From JAPKZH01 sp964537875 (GTDB lineage Bacteria > Acidobacteriota > Aminicenantia > Aminicenantales > UBA4085), in the NCBI GenBank assembly GCA_964537875.1, contig CAZIDN010000086.1, positions 1 through 13,439 on the forward strand: 13,439 bases of DNA, read 5' to 3'. Positions 1 to 8,740 of the stretch are shown here, in pieces. The notes beneath the pieces are model-generated. The model saw only the letters and a list, made by a program, of their open reading frames with translations. It searched no databases and was not told the origin of the DNA. Each line of letters starts with the position of its first letter. Position 1 is the first letter of the stretch. A program made the translations under genes and the position numbers.

Positions 1-18
1 ATTAGGAGATCGCCTGCC

Positions 19-1956
19 ATGAAAGAGCCTCTGGAACTATTCATCCCGGGACGCGTCTGCCTCTTCGGAGAGCATTCCGACTGGGCCGGCGAATATCGAC
101 GCCAGAATGCGGATATCGAAAAGGGTCACACCATCCTGACCGGAACAAACCAGGGCATTTATGCCCGGGTCAAAAAGCACACGGACGCCCTGGTCATCCG
201 CTCGACGATGCCCGACGGGCGCATCCTCGGCCCGCACACCATTCCGATGGACCTCAGCGCCTTGATCGAAGAGGCGGAAAATGGAGGCTTTTTCAGCTAT
301 GCCGCCGGCGTCGCCTATCAGATCCTCACTCATTATCACGTCCGGGGGCTCGAGATCGACAACTACGCCACGAACCTTCCCATCAAAAAAGGGCTGTCAT
401 CCTCGGCCGCCATCTGCGTCCTGGTGGCCAGGGCTTTCAACAAACTCTACGACATAAAAATGACCGTCCGCGGCGAAATGGAAGTCGCCTACCAGGGCGA
501 GATCCGGACGCCGTCGCGATGCGGCCGGATGGACCAGGGATGCGCCTTCGGCAGCCGACCCGTCCTCATCACCTACGACCGGGAGCTCCTCAGCATCCGG
601 GAGCTGCGCGTCAAAAAAGACATCCATTTCGTCATCGCCGACCTGAAAGGCGAAAAGGACACCATGGAAATCCTGCGCAGCCTCAACCGCTGCTACCCCT
701 ATCCCGAAACAGATGTCGAAAAGGGCGTCCAGCACTATCTCGGCCCGGTCAACAAGGAAATCAATATGGACGCCATCGAAGCCCTCAGCGATGGAGACGG
801 GGAACGGCTGGGCGGATTGATGGCGAAAGCCCAGCGGCTGTTCGATAAATATATGATCCCGGCCTGCCCTTCGCAGCTCACCGCCCCGCTGCTTCATCGA
901 GCGCTCGCCTACCCCGCGCTCCAGCCCTATATTTTTGGCGGAAAGGGCGTCGGATCCCAGGGCGATGGATGCGTCCAGTTCGTCGTCAAAGACAAGGACT
1001 CCCAGAAGAAAGTGATGGAAATCCTGGAAAAAGAGCTCGGCTGCGAAAGCTTCACCCTGGATATCATGGCCGCCCGGGGCGTTCGGAAAGCCGTCATCCC
1101 AGCGGCCGGCTTCGGCACCCGCCTCTTCCCCGCCACGAAGATCATCAAGAAAGAGCTGTTTCCGGTCGTCGACGAGAACGGGATCGCCAAGCCCATCATC
1201 CTGGCCATCGTCGAAGAAGCGCTCAGCGCCGGGATCGAAAAAGTCTGCCTCATCGTCCAAAAGGGCGATGAGGGGCTGTTCGAGGACCTTTTCAACGGTC
1301 AGCTCTCCGTCGAGCACTACAACAAGCTGCCCCAGCGGTTCAAGGAATACCACGACGAGCTCCTCGAGATCGGCAAGCGCGTCAGCATCATCACCCAGGA
1401 CCGACAGGAGGGCTTCGGCCACGCCGTCTGGTGCGCCAAGGACTGGGTCGGCGATGAGCCGTTCTTCCTGATGCTCGGCGACCATTTGTATAAGTCTTCG
1501 GAAAGCGGAGTCCCCTGCGCCCGGCAGCTGATGGACATGTACGAAAAATACCAGACCAACATCGTGGCCGCCCAGCTCACCCCGGAATCCCTGATCAGCA
1601 ATTTCGGCACGCTGGCGGCGGCCTGGCGCGACAAGGACGACTGGATCCTCGGCGTCACGGAGTTCTGTGAAAAGCCGACCGTGGATTATGCGCGAAACAA
1701 CTTGAGAGTGGAGGGGCTGCCGGAGGACCAGTATCTCTGTATTTTCGGGCAGTACATCCTTAAACCGGAGCTCTTCAGGATCCTGGAAGACAACATTGAA
1801 AACAATGCCCGGGAGAGGGGTGAATTCCAGCTGACATCGGCTTTGGAGACGCTCCGGCAGGCCGATGAATTCCTGGCCTATATCACGCGCGGGCGGCGGT
1901 TCGACACCGGCCTCCCGAACGCTTATCTTGAAACGATCACGAAATTCGGGAGCTAG
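19..1956 (+). CDS. Bifunctional GHMP-family sugar 1-kinase / GalU-like nucleotidyltransferase fusion
   Basis: This 645-residue protein joins two enzymes. Residues 1 to about 350 are a galactokinase-like GHMP kinase. The substrate motif GRVCLFGEHSDWAG is at 11-24, the ATP-binding motif GLSSSAA at 125-131, a CGRMDQ segment at 168-173 places Asp172 where galactokinases have the catalytic base, and a glycine-rich third motif lies at 307-318. Residues about 355-645 are a GalU-like nucleotidyltransferase. AAGFGTRL is at 362-369 with Lys374 following, LGDH at 486-489 carries Asp488, EKP is at 551-553, and FDTG at 628-631 carries Asp629; Asp488 and Asp629 are the probable metal ligands. Inferred role: phosphorylate a free sugar at C1, then make a nucleotide sugar, probably with UTP. 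The sugar cannot be read from sequence. The neighbours suggest an N-acetylhexosamine; galactose, glucuronate or arabinose remain possible. AGGAGAT at 4-10 supports this start. It lies 2 bp before the glycosidase gene. Confidence 0.85.
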   Translation: MKEPLELFIPGRVCLFGEHSDWAGEYRRQNADIEKGHTILTGTNQGIYARVKKHTDALVIRSTMPDGRILGPHTIPMDLSALIEEAENGGFFSYAAGVAYQILTHYHVRGLEIDNYATNLPIKKGLSSSAAICVLVARAFNKLYDIKMTVRGEMEVAYQGEIRTPSRCGRMDQGCAFGSRPVLITYDRELLSIRELRVKKDIHFVIADLKGEKDTMEILRSLNRCYPYPETDVEKGVQHYLGPVNKEINMDAIEALSDGDGERLGGLMAKAQRLFDKYMIPACPSQLTAPLLHRALAYPALQPYIFGGKGVGSQGDGCVQFVVKDKDSQKKVMEILEKELGCESFTLDIMAARGVRKAVIPAAGFGTRLFPATKIIKKELFPVVDENGIAKPIILAIVEEALSAGIEKVCLIVQKGDEGLFEDLFNGQLSVEHYNKLPQRFKEYHDELLEIGKRVSIITQDRQEGFGHAVWCAKDWVGDEPFFLMLGDHLYKSSESGVPCARQLMDMYEKYQTNIVAAQLTPESLISNFGTLAAAWRDKDDWILGVTEFCEKPTVDYARNNLRVEGLPEDQYLCIFGQYILKPELFRILEDNIENNARERGEFQLTSALETLRQADEFLAYITRGRRFDTGLPNAYLETITKFGS

Positions 1957-1958
1957 AA

Positions 1959-4337
1959 ATGAGAAGAAAATTATCCTTTGCCCTCATCCTGACCGCCATC
2001 GCCATCGTTCTTCCCGCCTGTCTTCCCCCGATGCGCCTGGCCGAGGGGCCGAAGGAAGCCGTCGAGATCAGCATTATTCCCAAGCCCCTGCAGATGGAAA
2101 AGCTGACCGGCAATTTTGCCATCGCGCCGACCACCCAAATCCTGATCCCCGCCAACGACAGAGGAGCTGAGGAGGCGGCTCAATACCTGGCAGACCGGCT
2201 GAGAAAAGCCACGGAATTCGACCTCCCCATCCAGAGCAGCACCGGATCGATGCCCCTCCAGTCCATCCAGCTCAAAAGCATTTATAATCCCGCCTTGAGC
2301 CCCGAAAGCTATCAGCTGACGGTCAACACCGACCTCATCACGATCGAAGCGACCGGGGCCCAGGGTCTTTTCTATGGCGTTCAAACGCTCATCCAATTGC
2401 TGCCCGTGCAAGTCTATTCGGGCCGGAAAGTCCCCGCCATCACCCTGCTCGTGCCCTGCATCAAGGTCAGCGACACGCCGCGATTCGGCTGGCGCGGCAT
2501 GATGCTGGACGTTTCCCGCCACTTCTTCACCAAGGAATTCGTCAAGGAATACATCGACTACCTGGCCATGCACAAAATGAACATCTTCCACTGGCACCTC
2601 ACCGACGACCAGGGCTGGCGCATCGAAATCAAGAAATATCCCAAGCTGACCGAAGTCGGCGCCTGGCGGGTCGACCGCGAGGACAAGCCTTGGAACAACA
2701 GGGAACCTCAGAAAGCGGGAGAGGCGGCCACGAACGGCGGATTCTACACCCAGGATGACATCAAGGAGATCGTCGAGTATGCCAGGAGCCGGTTCATCAC
2801 GGTCATCCCCGAGATTGAAATGCCGGGCCACTGCCTGGCCGCCATCACCTCCTATCCCCAATATTCCTGCACCGGCGGACCGTTCACCGTGCCGCCCGGC
2901 GGCGTCTGGCCGATCAAAGACGTCTACTGCCCGGGCAATGAAGAGACATTTCAGTTTTTGCAGGATGTCCTGGCTGAGGTTATCAAGCTCTTCCCAGCCG
3001 AATATATCCATATCGGAGGCGACGAAGTGGATAAGTCCACGTGGAAACAGTGCCCGAAATGCCAAGCCCGGATCGAGGCCGAGAGCCTCAAAAACGAGGA
3101 GGAGCTGCAAAGCTATTTCGTCCGCCGGATCGAAAAATTTTTGAACGCGAACGGCAAAAGGCTCATCGGTTGGGATGAGATCCTGGAAGGCGGCCTGGCG
3201 CCGAATGCGACCGTCATGTCGTGGCGGGGCATGGAAGGCGGCATCGCCGCCGCGAAGTCGGGGCATGATTGCGTGATGACGCCGACATCTCACTGCTACT
3301 TTGATTATTATCAAGGAGATCCGGGCCTGGAGCCGCCGGCCATCGGCGGGTATCTTCCGCTTGGCAAAGTGTATTCCTTCGAGCCGGTTCCTTCGGACCT
3401 GTCGGTTGAAGAGGCCAAGCACATTCGGGGAGGGCAGGCTAACTTGTGGACAGAACATGTTTCGACGCCGTCGCATGCCCAATATATGACGGTGCCGCGG
3501 ATCGCGGCCATGGCTGAAGTGACCTGGTCGGCCAAAGAGCTCCGCAACTGGGAAGATTTTCTGGGAAGGCTAAAAAGGCAGCTCGACCGGTATGCCCAGG
3601 CTAAAATCAACTTTGCCCGAAGCCTCTATGCCGTGCGTCTCAAGCCTGCATTCAAGGCGGCTCGGGAAGAGGTCCTGATCAAGCTGGAGGCGGAAATTCT
3701 CAAGCCGGAGATCCGCTACAGTCTGGACGGGCGCGATCTGACGGCTAATTCGGCACGTTACTCCCAGCCCATCCGTATCAAAAAGACAGGGACGCTGAAG
3801 GCCGCCACGTTTGCCAATGGAAAGCCAATGGGTCCTGTCACGGAGATCCATTATCTTGCCCACAAGGCATTGGGCAAGCCCATCAGCCTGACCTTCCCCT
3901 ATAGCGAAAGATACAACGGCAGCTGGAAGCTGGCGCTTCTTGACGGTTTGCGGGGGTCGAAAAGTCATACCGACGGCCGCTGGCAGGGCTTCGAGGGGGA
4001 CGACCTCATCGCCGTGATCGATTTCGGGAAAAAACAAAAATTCAGTCGAGTCACCCTCGGCTGTCTGCAGAACAGCGGCTCTTGGATTTTTCTCCCGACC
4101 GAGGTCGAATTCGCCGTTTCGGACGATGGCAAAGATTACAAGGTCGTAGCATCCCAAAAAAATGATGTTTCCTCCGCTCTGGCCGAAGCGATCATCAAAG
4201 ATTTTTCGGCGAATTTTCCGATCACCAAAGCCCGGTACCTCCGGATCCGGGCCAAAAACATCGGCACCTGCCCGGAAGGGCATCCCGGCGCCGGCAAGAA
4301 AGCCTGGCTCTTCGCCGACGAGATCATCGTCAACTGA
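1959..4337 (+). CDS. Secreted GH20 beta-N-acetylhexosaminidase lipoprotein
   Basis: This 792-residue exo-glycosidase should remove terminal beta-linked GlcNAc or GalNAc by substrate-assisted catalysis. A lipoprotein signal is visible: a basic start, a hydrophobic stretch and LPAC with Cys21 (Pro at -2 is slightly unusual). This implies anchoring on a membrane facing away from the cytoplasm. An N-terminal GH20b-type domain covers about 35-170. The catalytic barrel begins near 175, with Arg179 (WRGMMLDVSRH), HWHLTDDQGWR at 211-221, EMPGH ending at His291, and the paired Asp355-Glu356 in HIGGDEV, the polarising residue and the general acid. A chitobiase-type C-terminal domain lies near 580-625, and a discoidin (F5/8 type C)-like carbohydrate-binding module near 650-792. 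GGGAG at 1948-1952 is a ribosome site overlapping the end of the upstream gene. A lacto-N-biosidase activity of the same family cannot be excluded. Confidence 0.93.
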   Translation: MRRKLSFALILTAIAIVLPACLPPMRLAEGPKEAVEISIIPKPLQMEKLTGNFAIAPTTQILIPANDRGAEEAAQYLADRLRKATEFDLPIQSSTGSMPLQSIQLKSIYNPALSPESYQLTVNTDLITIEATGAQGLFYGVQTLIQLLPVQVYSGRKVPAITLLVPCIKVSDTPRFGWRGMMLDVSRHFFTKEFVKEYIDYLAMHKMNIFHWHLTDDQGWRIEIKKYPKLTEVGAWRVDREDKPWNNREPQKAGEAATNGGFYTQDDIKEIVEYARSRFITVIPEIEMPGHCLAAITSYPQYSCTGGPFTVPPGGVWPIKDVYCPGNEETFQFLQDVLAEVIKLFPAEYIHIGGDEVDKSTWKQCPKCQARIEAESLKNEEELQSYFVRRIEKFLNANGKRLIGWDEILEGGLAPNATVMSWRGMEGGIAAAKSGHDCVMTPTSHCYFDYYQGDPGLEPPAIGGYLPLGKVYSFEPVPSDLSVEEAKHIRGGQANLWTEHVSTPSHAQYMTVPRIAAMAEVTWSAKELRNWEDFLGRLKRQLDRYAQAKINFARSLYAVRLKPAFKAAREEVLIKLEAEILKPEIRYSLDGRDLTANSARYSQPIRIKKTGTLKAATFANGKPMGPVTEIHYLAHKALGKPISLTFPYSERYNGSWKLALLDGLRGSKSHTDGRWQGFEGDDLIAVIDFGKKQKFSRVTLGCLQNSGSWIFLPTEVEFAVSDDGKDYKVVASQKNDVSSALAEAIIKDFSANFPITKARYLRIRAKNIGTCPEGHPGAGKKAWLFADEIIVN

Positions 4338-4355
4338 ATATGATCGATCCTGTCG

Positions 4356-4360
4356 AAGGA
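4356..4360 (+). promoter_or_regulatory. Ribosome binding site supporting the TTG start of the symporter
   Basis: AAGGA lies eight bases before TTG at 4369. The only nearby ATG, at 4340, is out of frame. The TTG start keeps the whole first membrane segment, which begins within a few residues of it. Confidence 0.6.
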
Positions 4361-4368
4361 AGTAACGA

Positions 4369-6324
4369 TTGAACCTCACCGTCCTTGACTGGGGCATCGT
4401 CGTCATCGTCTTCGCCTTCATCATCTCGATCGTCATCGCCTCCAAGAAGCTCATGCGGAGCGTCTCCGACTTCCTGGCCGCCGGCCGCACCGGCGGGCGC
4501 TACCTCATCAGCCTGTCCCAGGGCACGGCGGCCATGGGCGCCATCACCATCGTCGGCATGCTGGAGATGAACTACATCGCCGGGTTCTGCCTGCGTTGGT
4601 GGGAGATGATCATGGCTGTTGTCCTGGTCGCCATCAGCGTCTCCGGCTGGGTCCTCTACCGTTTCCGTCAAACGCGCGCTCTGACCATGGCTCAGTTTTT
4701 CGAGATCCGCTACAGCCGCAATTTCCGGATCTTCGCCGGGCTGCTGGCTTTCTTTTCCGGCATCATCAACTTCGGTATTTTCCCGGCCGTCAGCGCCCGC
4801 TTCTTTATCTATTTCTGCGGCCTGCCCCAGACCATCGACATCTTCGGCGTTTCCGTCTCGACCTTTGCTCTGATCATGATCGTCATCCTCTGGATTCCCC
4901 TCTATTTTGTCTTTTCCGGCGGCCAGATCGCCGTGATGATCACCGATTTTCTCCAAGGCATCTTCGTCAATGCCGTTTTCATCGTGATCATCATCGTCCT
5001 GATGCTCAAGGTCAACTGGGCACAGGTCTTTCAGGCCGTTTCCCAGGCGCCGGCCGATGCCTCACTCATCAATCCGTTCAAAACCGGGAGCACCAAGGAC
5101 TACAATTTCTGGTATTTTTTCATCGGCATGATCGGCGTCATTTACGGCAAGCTCTCCTGGCAGGGCACGCAAGCCTATAACGCCTCGGCGAAAAGCGCCC
5201 ACGAGGCGAAAATGGGCGATGTCCTGGCGAATTGGCGCGGCATCCCCCAATGGGGGCTGTTTCTGGTTTTTGTCCCCATCATCGCCTACACATTTTTTCA
5301 TCATCAAGCCTTCGCGGGCCAGGCGGCCGCCATCCAGCCGATCCTGAACGGGTTGAGTTCGGATGCGCTGAGAAGCCAATTGACGGTGCCGCTGGCCTTG
5401 ACCAAGCTTCTGCCCGTGGGGCTGATGGGCGCCTTTGCCGCCGTGATGCTGGCCGCTTCGATCGCCTGCCACGAGACTTATTTGCATTCGTGGGGAAGCA
5501 TTTTAATCCAGGACGTGGTCATGCCGATCCGGAAAAAGCCCTTTGCGCCGGAGCAGCACATTAAATATTTGAAGCTGGCCATATTGGGAGTGGCCGTATT
5601 CATCTATTTCTTCAGCCTGCTCTTCCAGCAGAGTGAGTACATTTTTCTCTTTTTCGCGATTACAGGAGCGATTTTTGCCGGCGGCAGCGGCGCCGTCATC
5701 ATCGGAGGTCTCTACTGGAAGCGCGGGACGGCGGCCGCGGCATGGGCGGCGATGATCACGGGCTCGGTGATTGCCGTCGGCGGCATCGTCATTCATCAAA
5801 TCCAGCCCCGGTTCTTCATCAATGGGCAGATGTTTTGGGGGCTGGCCATGGCGGCGTCATCGATCATCTATATTCTCGTCTCTCTGCTCGGCAAGCGACA
5901 AGCGTTCGACATGGACCGCATGCTTCACCGAGGCCGATACGACATCAAGAAAGAAACCCAGGTCGTCGAGGAGCAGCCGCTCAAGGGCTGGAAAGTGCTC
6001 GGCATGGGGAAGGAATTCACCCGGGGCGATAAATTCATCTACGTGATGACGTACGCGTGGACCTTTACCTGGGTCATGGTATTCATCATCGGCACGATCA
6101 TCAACTTAACCCGGGATGTGGGCAATGGGTCCTGGATGAACTTCTGGAAGATCTATGTCTGGGCTTATTTGATAGCATCGGTGATCGTCGTCCTCTGGTT
6201 CTCTGCGGGCGGGATCATCAACCTCAAGGATATGATCAAGCAGCTGAAGACCATGAAGCGCGATCATCGGGATTCAGGGTTTGTGATCGACGGAAAGAAT
6301 CTGGACGAGGTCGATCAGATATAA
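4369..6324 (+). CDS. SSS-family sodium:solute symporter, probable sugar importer
   Basis: This 651-residue polytopic membrane protein belongs to the sodium:solute symporter (SLC5-like) family. The first helix starts at residue 4 or so and is followed by SDFLAAGRTGG, the conserved loop after the first helix in this family. Long hydrophobic segments repeat through the protein, with YGKLSWQGTQAYNASAKS and a GAFAAVMLAASIACHETYLHS-like helix in the core. The family is usually about 500-550 residues. The excess here is a C-terminal extension: a charged cytoplasmic stretch around 520-550, then two more hydrophobic segments and a basic tail. Inferred role: sodium-coupled uptake of the mono- or disaccharide released by the neighbouring GH20 enzyme and used by the GH94 phosphorylase. 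The substrate is not readable from sequence. The start is TTG with a good ribosome site. The stop codon shares one base with the next ATG, which suggests translational coupling. Confidence 0.9.
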   Translation: MNLTVLDWGIVVIVFAFIISIVIASKKLMRSVSDFLAAGRTGGRYLISLSQGTAAMGAITIVGMLEMNYIAGFCLRWWEMIMAVVLVAISVSGWVLYRFRQTRALTMAQFFEIRYSRNFRIFAGLLAFFSGIINFGIFPAVSARFFIYFCGLPQTIDIFGVSVSTFALIMIVILWIPLYFVFSGGQIAVMITDFLQGIFVNAVFIVIIIVLMLKVNWAQVFQAVSQAPADASLINPFKTGSTKDYNFWYFFIGMIGVIYGKLSWQGTQAYNASAKSAHEAKMGDVLANWRGIPQWGLFLVFVPIIAYTFFHHQAFAGQAAAIQPILNGLSSDALRSQLTVPLALTKLLPVGLMGAFAAVMLAASIACHETYLHSWGSILIQDVVMPIRKKPFAPEQHIKYLKLAILGVAVFIYFFSLLFQQSEYIFLFFAITGAIFAGGSGAVIIGGLYWKRGTAAAAWAAMITGSVIAVGGIVIHQIQPRFFINGQMFWGLAMAASSIIYILVSLLGKRQAFDMDRMLHRGRYDIKKETQVVEEQPLKGWKVLGMGKEFTRGDKFIYVMTYAWTFTWVMVFIIGTIINLTRDVGNGSWMNFWKIYVWAYLIASVIVVLWFSAGGIINLKDMIKQLKTMKRDHRDSGFVIDGKNLDEVDQI

Positions 6325-8702
6325 TGAACTACGGGCATTTTTCGGAGGACGGCAAAGAATACATCATCACCAACGTGGCCACGCCCAGTCCCTGGATTAA
6401 CTACATCTACAACGGGCGGTACTTTGCCACGATCTCCAACAACGGCGGAGGCATCAGCTATTACAAGACTCCTCTCCACGGCCGCATCACGCGCTACAGG
6501 ATCAATGATGTTCCGCACGACAGGCCGGGAAAATATATTTATGTCAAGGACAGGGACTCCGGAGAAACCTGGAGCCTGACCTGGCAGCCTGTGGGAAAGC
6601 ATGTGGAAGCCTACCAGGTTGCCCATGGATTCGGCTACACCCGCGTCGAGGCCGAAGTCGAGAAAATCGCCTCCTCGGTCCTTTACTTTGTCCCGCTCGA
6701 AGATGACCTGGAAATCTGGAAGGCCGTTCTGACAAACAAATCGCGCAGGACACGCCGCCTCTCTGTCTTCGGCTATGTGGAGTTTGCCCTCGGCCATGCC
6801 CTCGTCGACCTCATCAATCAATGCGACGACCAGCACTTCAACCGGGTCCATTTCGACAAGGACCTCAACGCCCTGTTCGCGACAAAGACCTATTGGGTCA
6901 CGGAGACACGGGGGACGCAGCACCAGGAGAACAAGGAATGGGACCAGTGGGCGTTTTTTACGGTCAACCTACCCGTCGCCGGCTATGAAACGCTGCGGGA
7001 ACGTTTCATCGGCCTCTACCGCAACGAGAACAACCCGCTGTCAATAGAAGCCGGCGAGCTGAGCTCGCGGGACACGGATTACGGCAACGCCGTCGGCGCC
7101 CTTCAGGTCGATATCGAAATGAAGCCCGAAGAGTCCAAGAAGATCATTTTTTCGCTCGGCGTCATTCCCAAGGCTGACTTCGGGCAAAAAAAACAGGGGG
7201 CCAGAAAATACCACGACCTGCGCGCCGTCGAAGCCGCCTATCTCAACGTCAAGAAAAAATGGGACGACCTTTTCGCCTATGCCAAAGTGGATTCTCCCGA
7301 CAAGGACGTCAACATTTTCATGAACTCCTGGATTCCCTACCAGGCCAGGGTGGCGTTCGATGTCGGGCGCGTGGCGAGTTTTTATTACTGGGGCATTGGT
7401 CGCGGCTTCGGCTACCGCGATACGGCCCAGGACACGATCGCCATCACCATCTCGGACCAGGCCAAGGCGCGGGAGCGGATCCTGCTGCTCGCCCGCCAGA
7501 TGCAGACCGACGGAAAAGTCTATCATCATTTCTACGGCGACGGACAGGGCGAATTCACCGAGCACTGCGACGACCCGCTCTGGTTCATCCTGGCCGTCAC
7601 GGAATACATCAAAGAGACGGGCGATGTCGCCATCCTGGATAGTCCCGAGCCGTTCCTGGACAACAAGGATGGCACGATTTTCGAGCATCTGCTGGCCGTC
7701 CTCAAGTTCGCCAAAAATCATCTCGGCCCGCAGGGCCTTCCGATTTTCGGACGGGGCGACTGGAACGACACGCTCGATTACATCGGCGGCAAGGAGGGCG
7801 GAGAGAGCGTCTGGGGCGGAATGTTTTATGTGGCCATGCTCAATCGCTTCGTCGAGCTGCTGAAGTACCTAAAGGCCGAAGAGGCGGCCAAAGATATCCT
7901 GGAACTTCGTGACAACTTAAGCCAGGCCATCGAAAAATCTTGCTGGGACGGGGAATGGTACATCCGCGCTTTCGGCGAGGGCCAGAAGAAAATCGGCTCA
8001 AAAGACAATACGTACGGCAAGATTTTTATCAACACCCAGAGCTGGGCGGTCATCGCCGGGCTGCCGGACAAAAAGCGTCTGGTCCAGGCCGTGTTCAGCG
8101 CGAAAAAAATGCTGGACACGAAATGCGGGCCGAAGATCTGCGCTCCGGCCTTTCGAGAGATCGATCCGAAGATCGGACTGATCACCCGATGTGTCTGGGG
8201 CAAGAAAGAAAATGCGGCGGTTTTCTGCCATCCCGCGGCCTGGCTCATCCAAGCGGAGTGTATGCTCGGCCGGGGCAACGCGGCCTTTGACTATTATAAA
8301 AAGCTGCTCCCGAATAGGATCGACTCCGATATTTTCGTGGCCGAGCCATACGTCTACCCTCAATACATCACGAGCAACGAGCATGAAACAGCCGGCCGGG
8401 CCAGCCATTCCTGGCAGACCGGGAGCGCGGCCTGGATGTATCGAGTCAGCTTCGATTACATTCTGGGAATAAGGCCGACCTATCAGGGGCTGGTGGTCGA
8501 CCCAGTGATTCCTTCGGACTGGAAAGGATTCAAGGCTGAGCGGGTTTTCCGGGGCACGCGCTACAAGATAGAGGTCAAGAATCCCGGAGGCGTGGAATCC
8601 GGCGTCAAGGCCCTCATCGTCGACGGCCAGCCTATTTCGGGCAAAATCCTGCCTATATCAGACAGGCCCGTCAGCAATGTTCTGGTCCGAATGGGAAAAT
8701 AG
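6324..8702 (+). CDS. GH94 disaccharide phosphorylase (diacetylchitobiose/cellobiose phosphorylase type)
   Basis: This 792-residue cytoplasmic enzyme splits a beta-linked disaccharide with inorganic phosphate, giving an alpha-sugar 1-phosphate and a free sugar. The N-terminus (MNYGHFSEDGKEYIIT, then PWINYIYNG) matches the GH94 beta-sandwich opening. GIGRGFGYRDTAQD at 357-370 forms part of the sugar site. DWND at 479-482 holds the catalytic Asp. SWQTGSA from 696 corresponds to the phosphate-contacting loop. From memory, YRDTAQD and the TRCVWGKKENAAVFCHP stretch look closer to diacetylchitobiose phosphorylase than to cellobiose phosphorylase, and the GH20 neighbour agrees, but other segments are cellobiose-type, so specificity is open. 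The open frame extends upstream to 6057, but that extension lies inside the symporter gene and has no family similarity. ATG at 6324 overlaps the symporter TAA by one base and gives the usual family length. It is the last gene of the operon. Confidence 0.92.
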   Translation: MNYGHFSEDGKEYIITNVATPSPWINYIYNGRYFATISNNGGGISYYKTPLHGRITRYRINDVPHDRPGKYIYVKDRDSGETWSLTWQPVGKHVEAYQVAHGFGYTRVEAEVEKIASSVLYFVPLEDDLEIWKAVLTNKSRRTRRLSVFGYVEFALGHALVDLINQCDDQHFNRVHFDKDLNALFATKTYWVTETRGTQHQENKEWDQWAFFTVNLPVAGYETLRERFIGLYRNENNPLSIEAGELSSRDTDYGNAVGALQVDIEMKPEESKKIIFSLGVIPKADFGQKKQGARKYHDLRAVEAAYLNVKKKWDDLFAYAKVDSPDKDVNIFMNSWIPYQARVAFDVGRVASFYYWGIGRGFGYRDTAQDTIAITISDQAKARERILLLARQMQTDGKVYHHFYGDGQGEFTEHCDDPLWFILAVTEYIKETGDVAILDSPEPFLDNKDGTIFEHLLAVLKFAKNHLGPQGLPIFGRGDWNDTLDYIGGKEGGESVWGGMFYVAMLNRFVELLKYLKAEEAAKDILELRDNLSQAIEKSCWDGEWYIRAFGEGQKKIGSKDNTYGKIFINTQSWAVIAGLPDKKRLVQAVFSAKKMLDTKCGPKICAPAFREIDPKIGLITRCVWGKKENAAVFCHPAAWLIQAECMLGRGNAAFDYYKKLLPNRIDSDIFVAEPYVYPQYITSNEHETAGRASHSWQTGSAAWMYRVSFDYILGIRPTYQGLVVDPVIPSDWKGFKAERVFRGTRYKIEVKNPGGVESGVKALIVDGQPISGKILPISDRPVSNVLVRMGK

Positions 8703-8740
8703 AAGGCGACGAGATCTAATATTAACATAATAATTAAAAT

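Noticed and set aside
397..1485. Antisense open frame of 362 codons opposite the fusion gene
   Set aside because: It is the same shadow effect. The sense frame carries intact kinase and nucleotidyltransferase motifs.
1971..3482. Long antisense open frame of 503 codons opposite the GH20 gene
   Set aside because: It is a by-product of GC-rich codon usage on the coding strand, with low-complexity Asp/Gly/Arg-rich translation and no recognisable domain. The sense frame has a complete GH20 enzyme.
4335..4343. TGA at the end of the GH20 gene as a selenocysteine codon
   Set aside because: Read-through would add one residue before a second in-frame TGA at 4341, and the protein is already full length.
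6057..6323. Upstream extension of the GH94 open frame to an ATG at 6057
   Set aside because: It lies wholly inside the symporter gene in another frame, has no resemblance to GH94 N-termini, and ATG 6324 gives the correct family start with a stop/start overlap.
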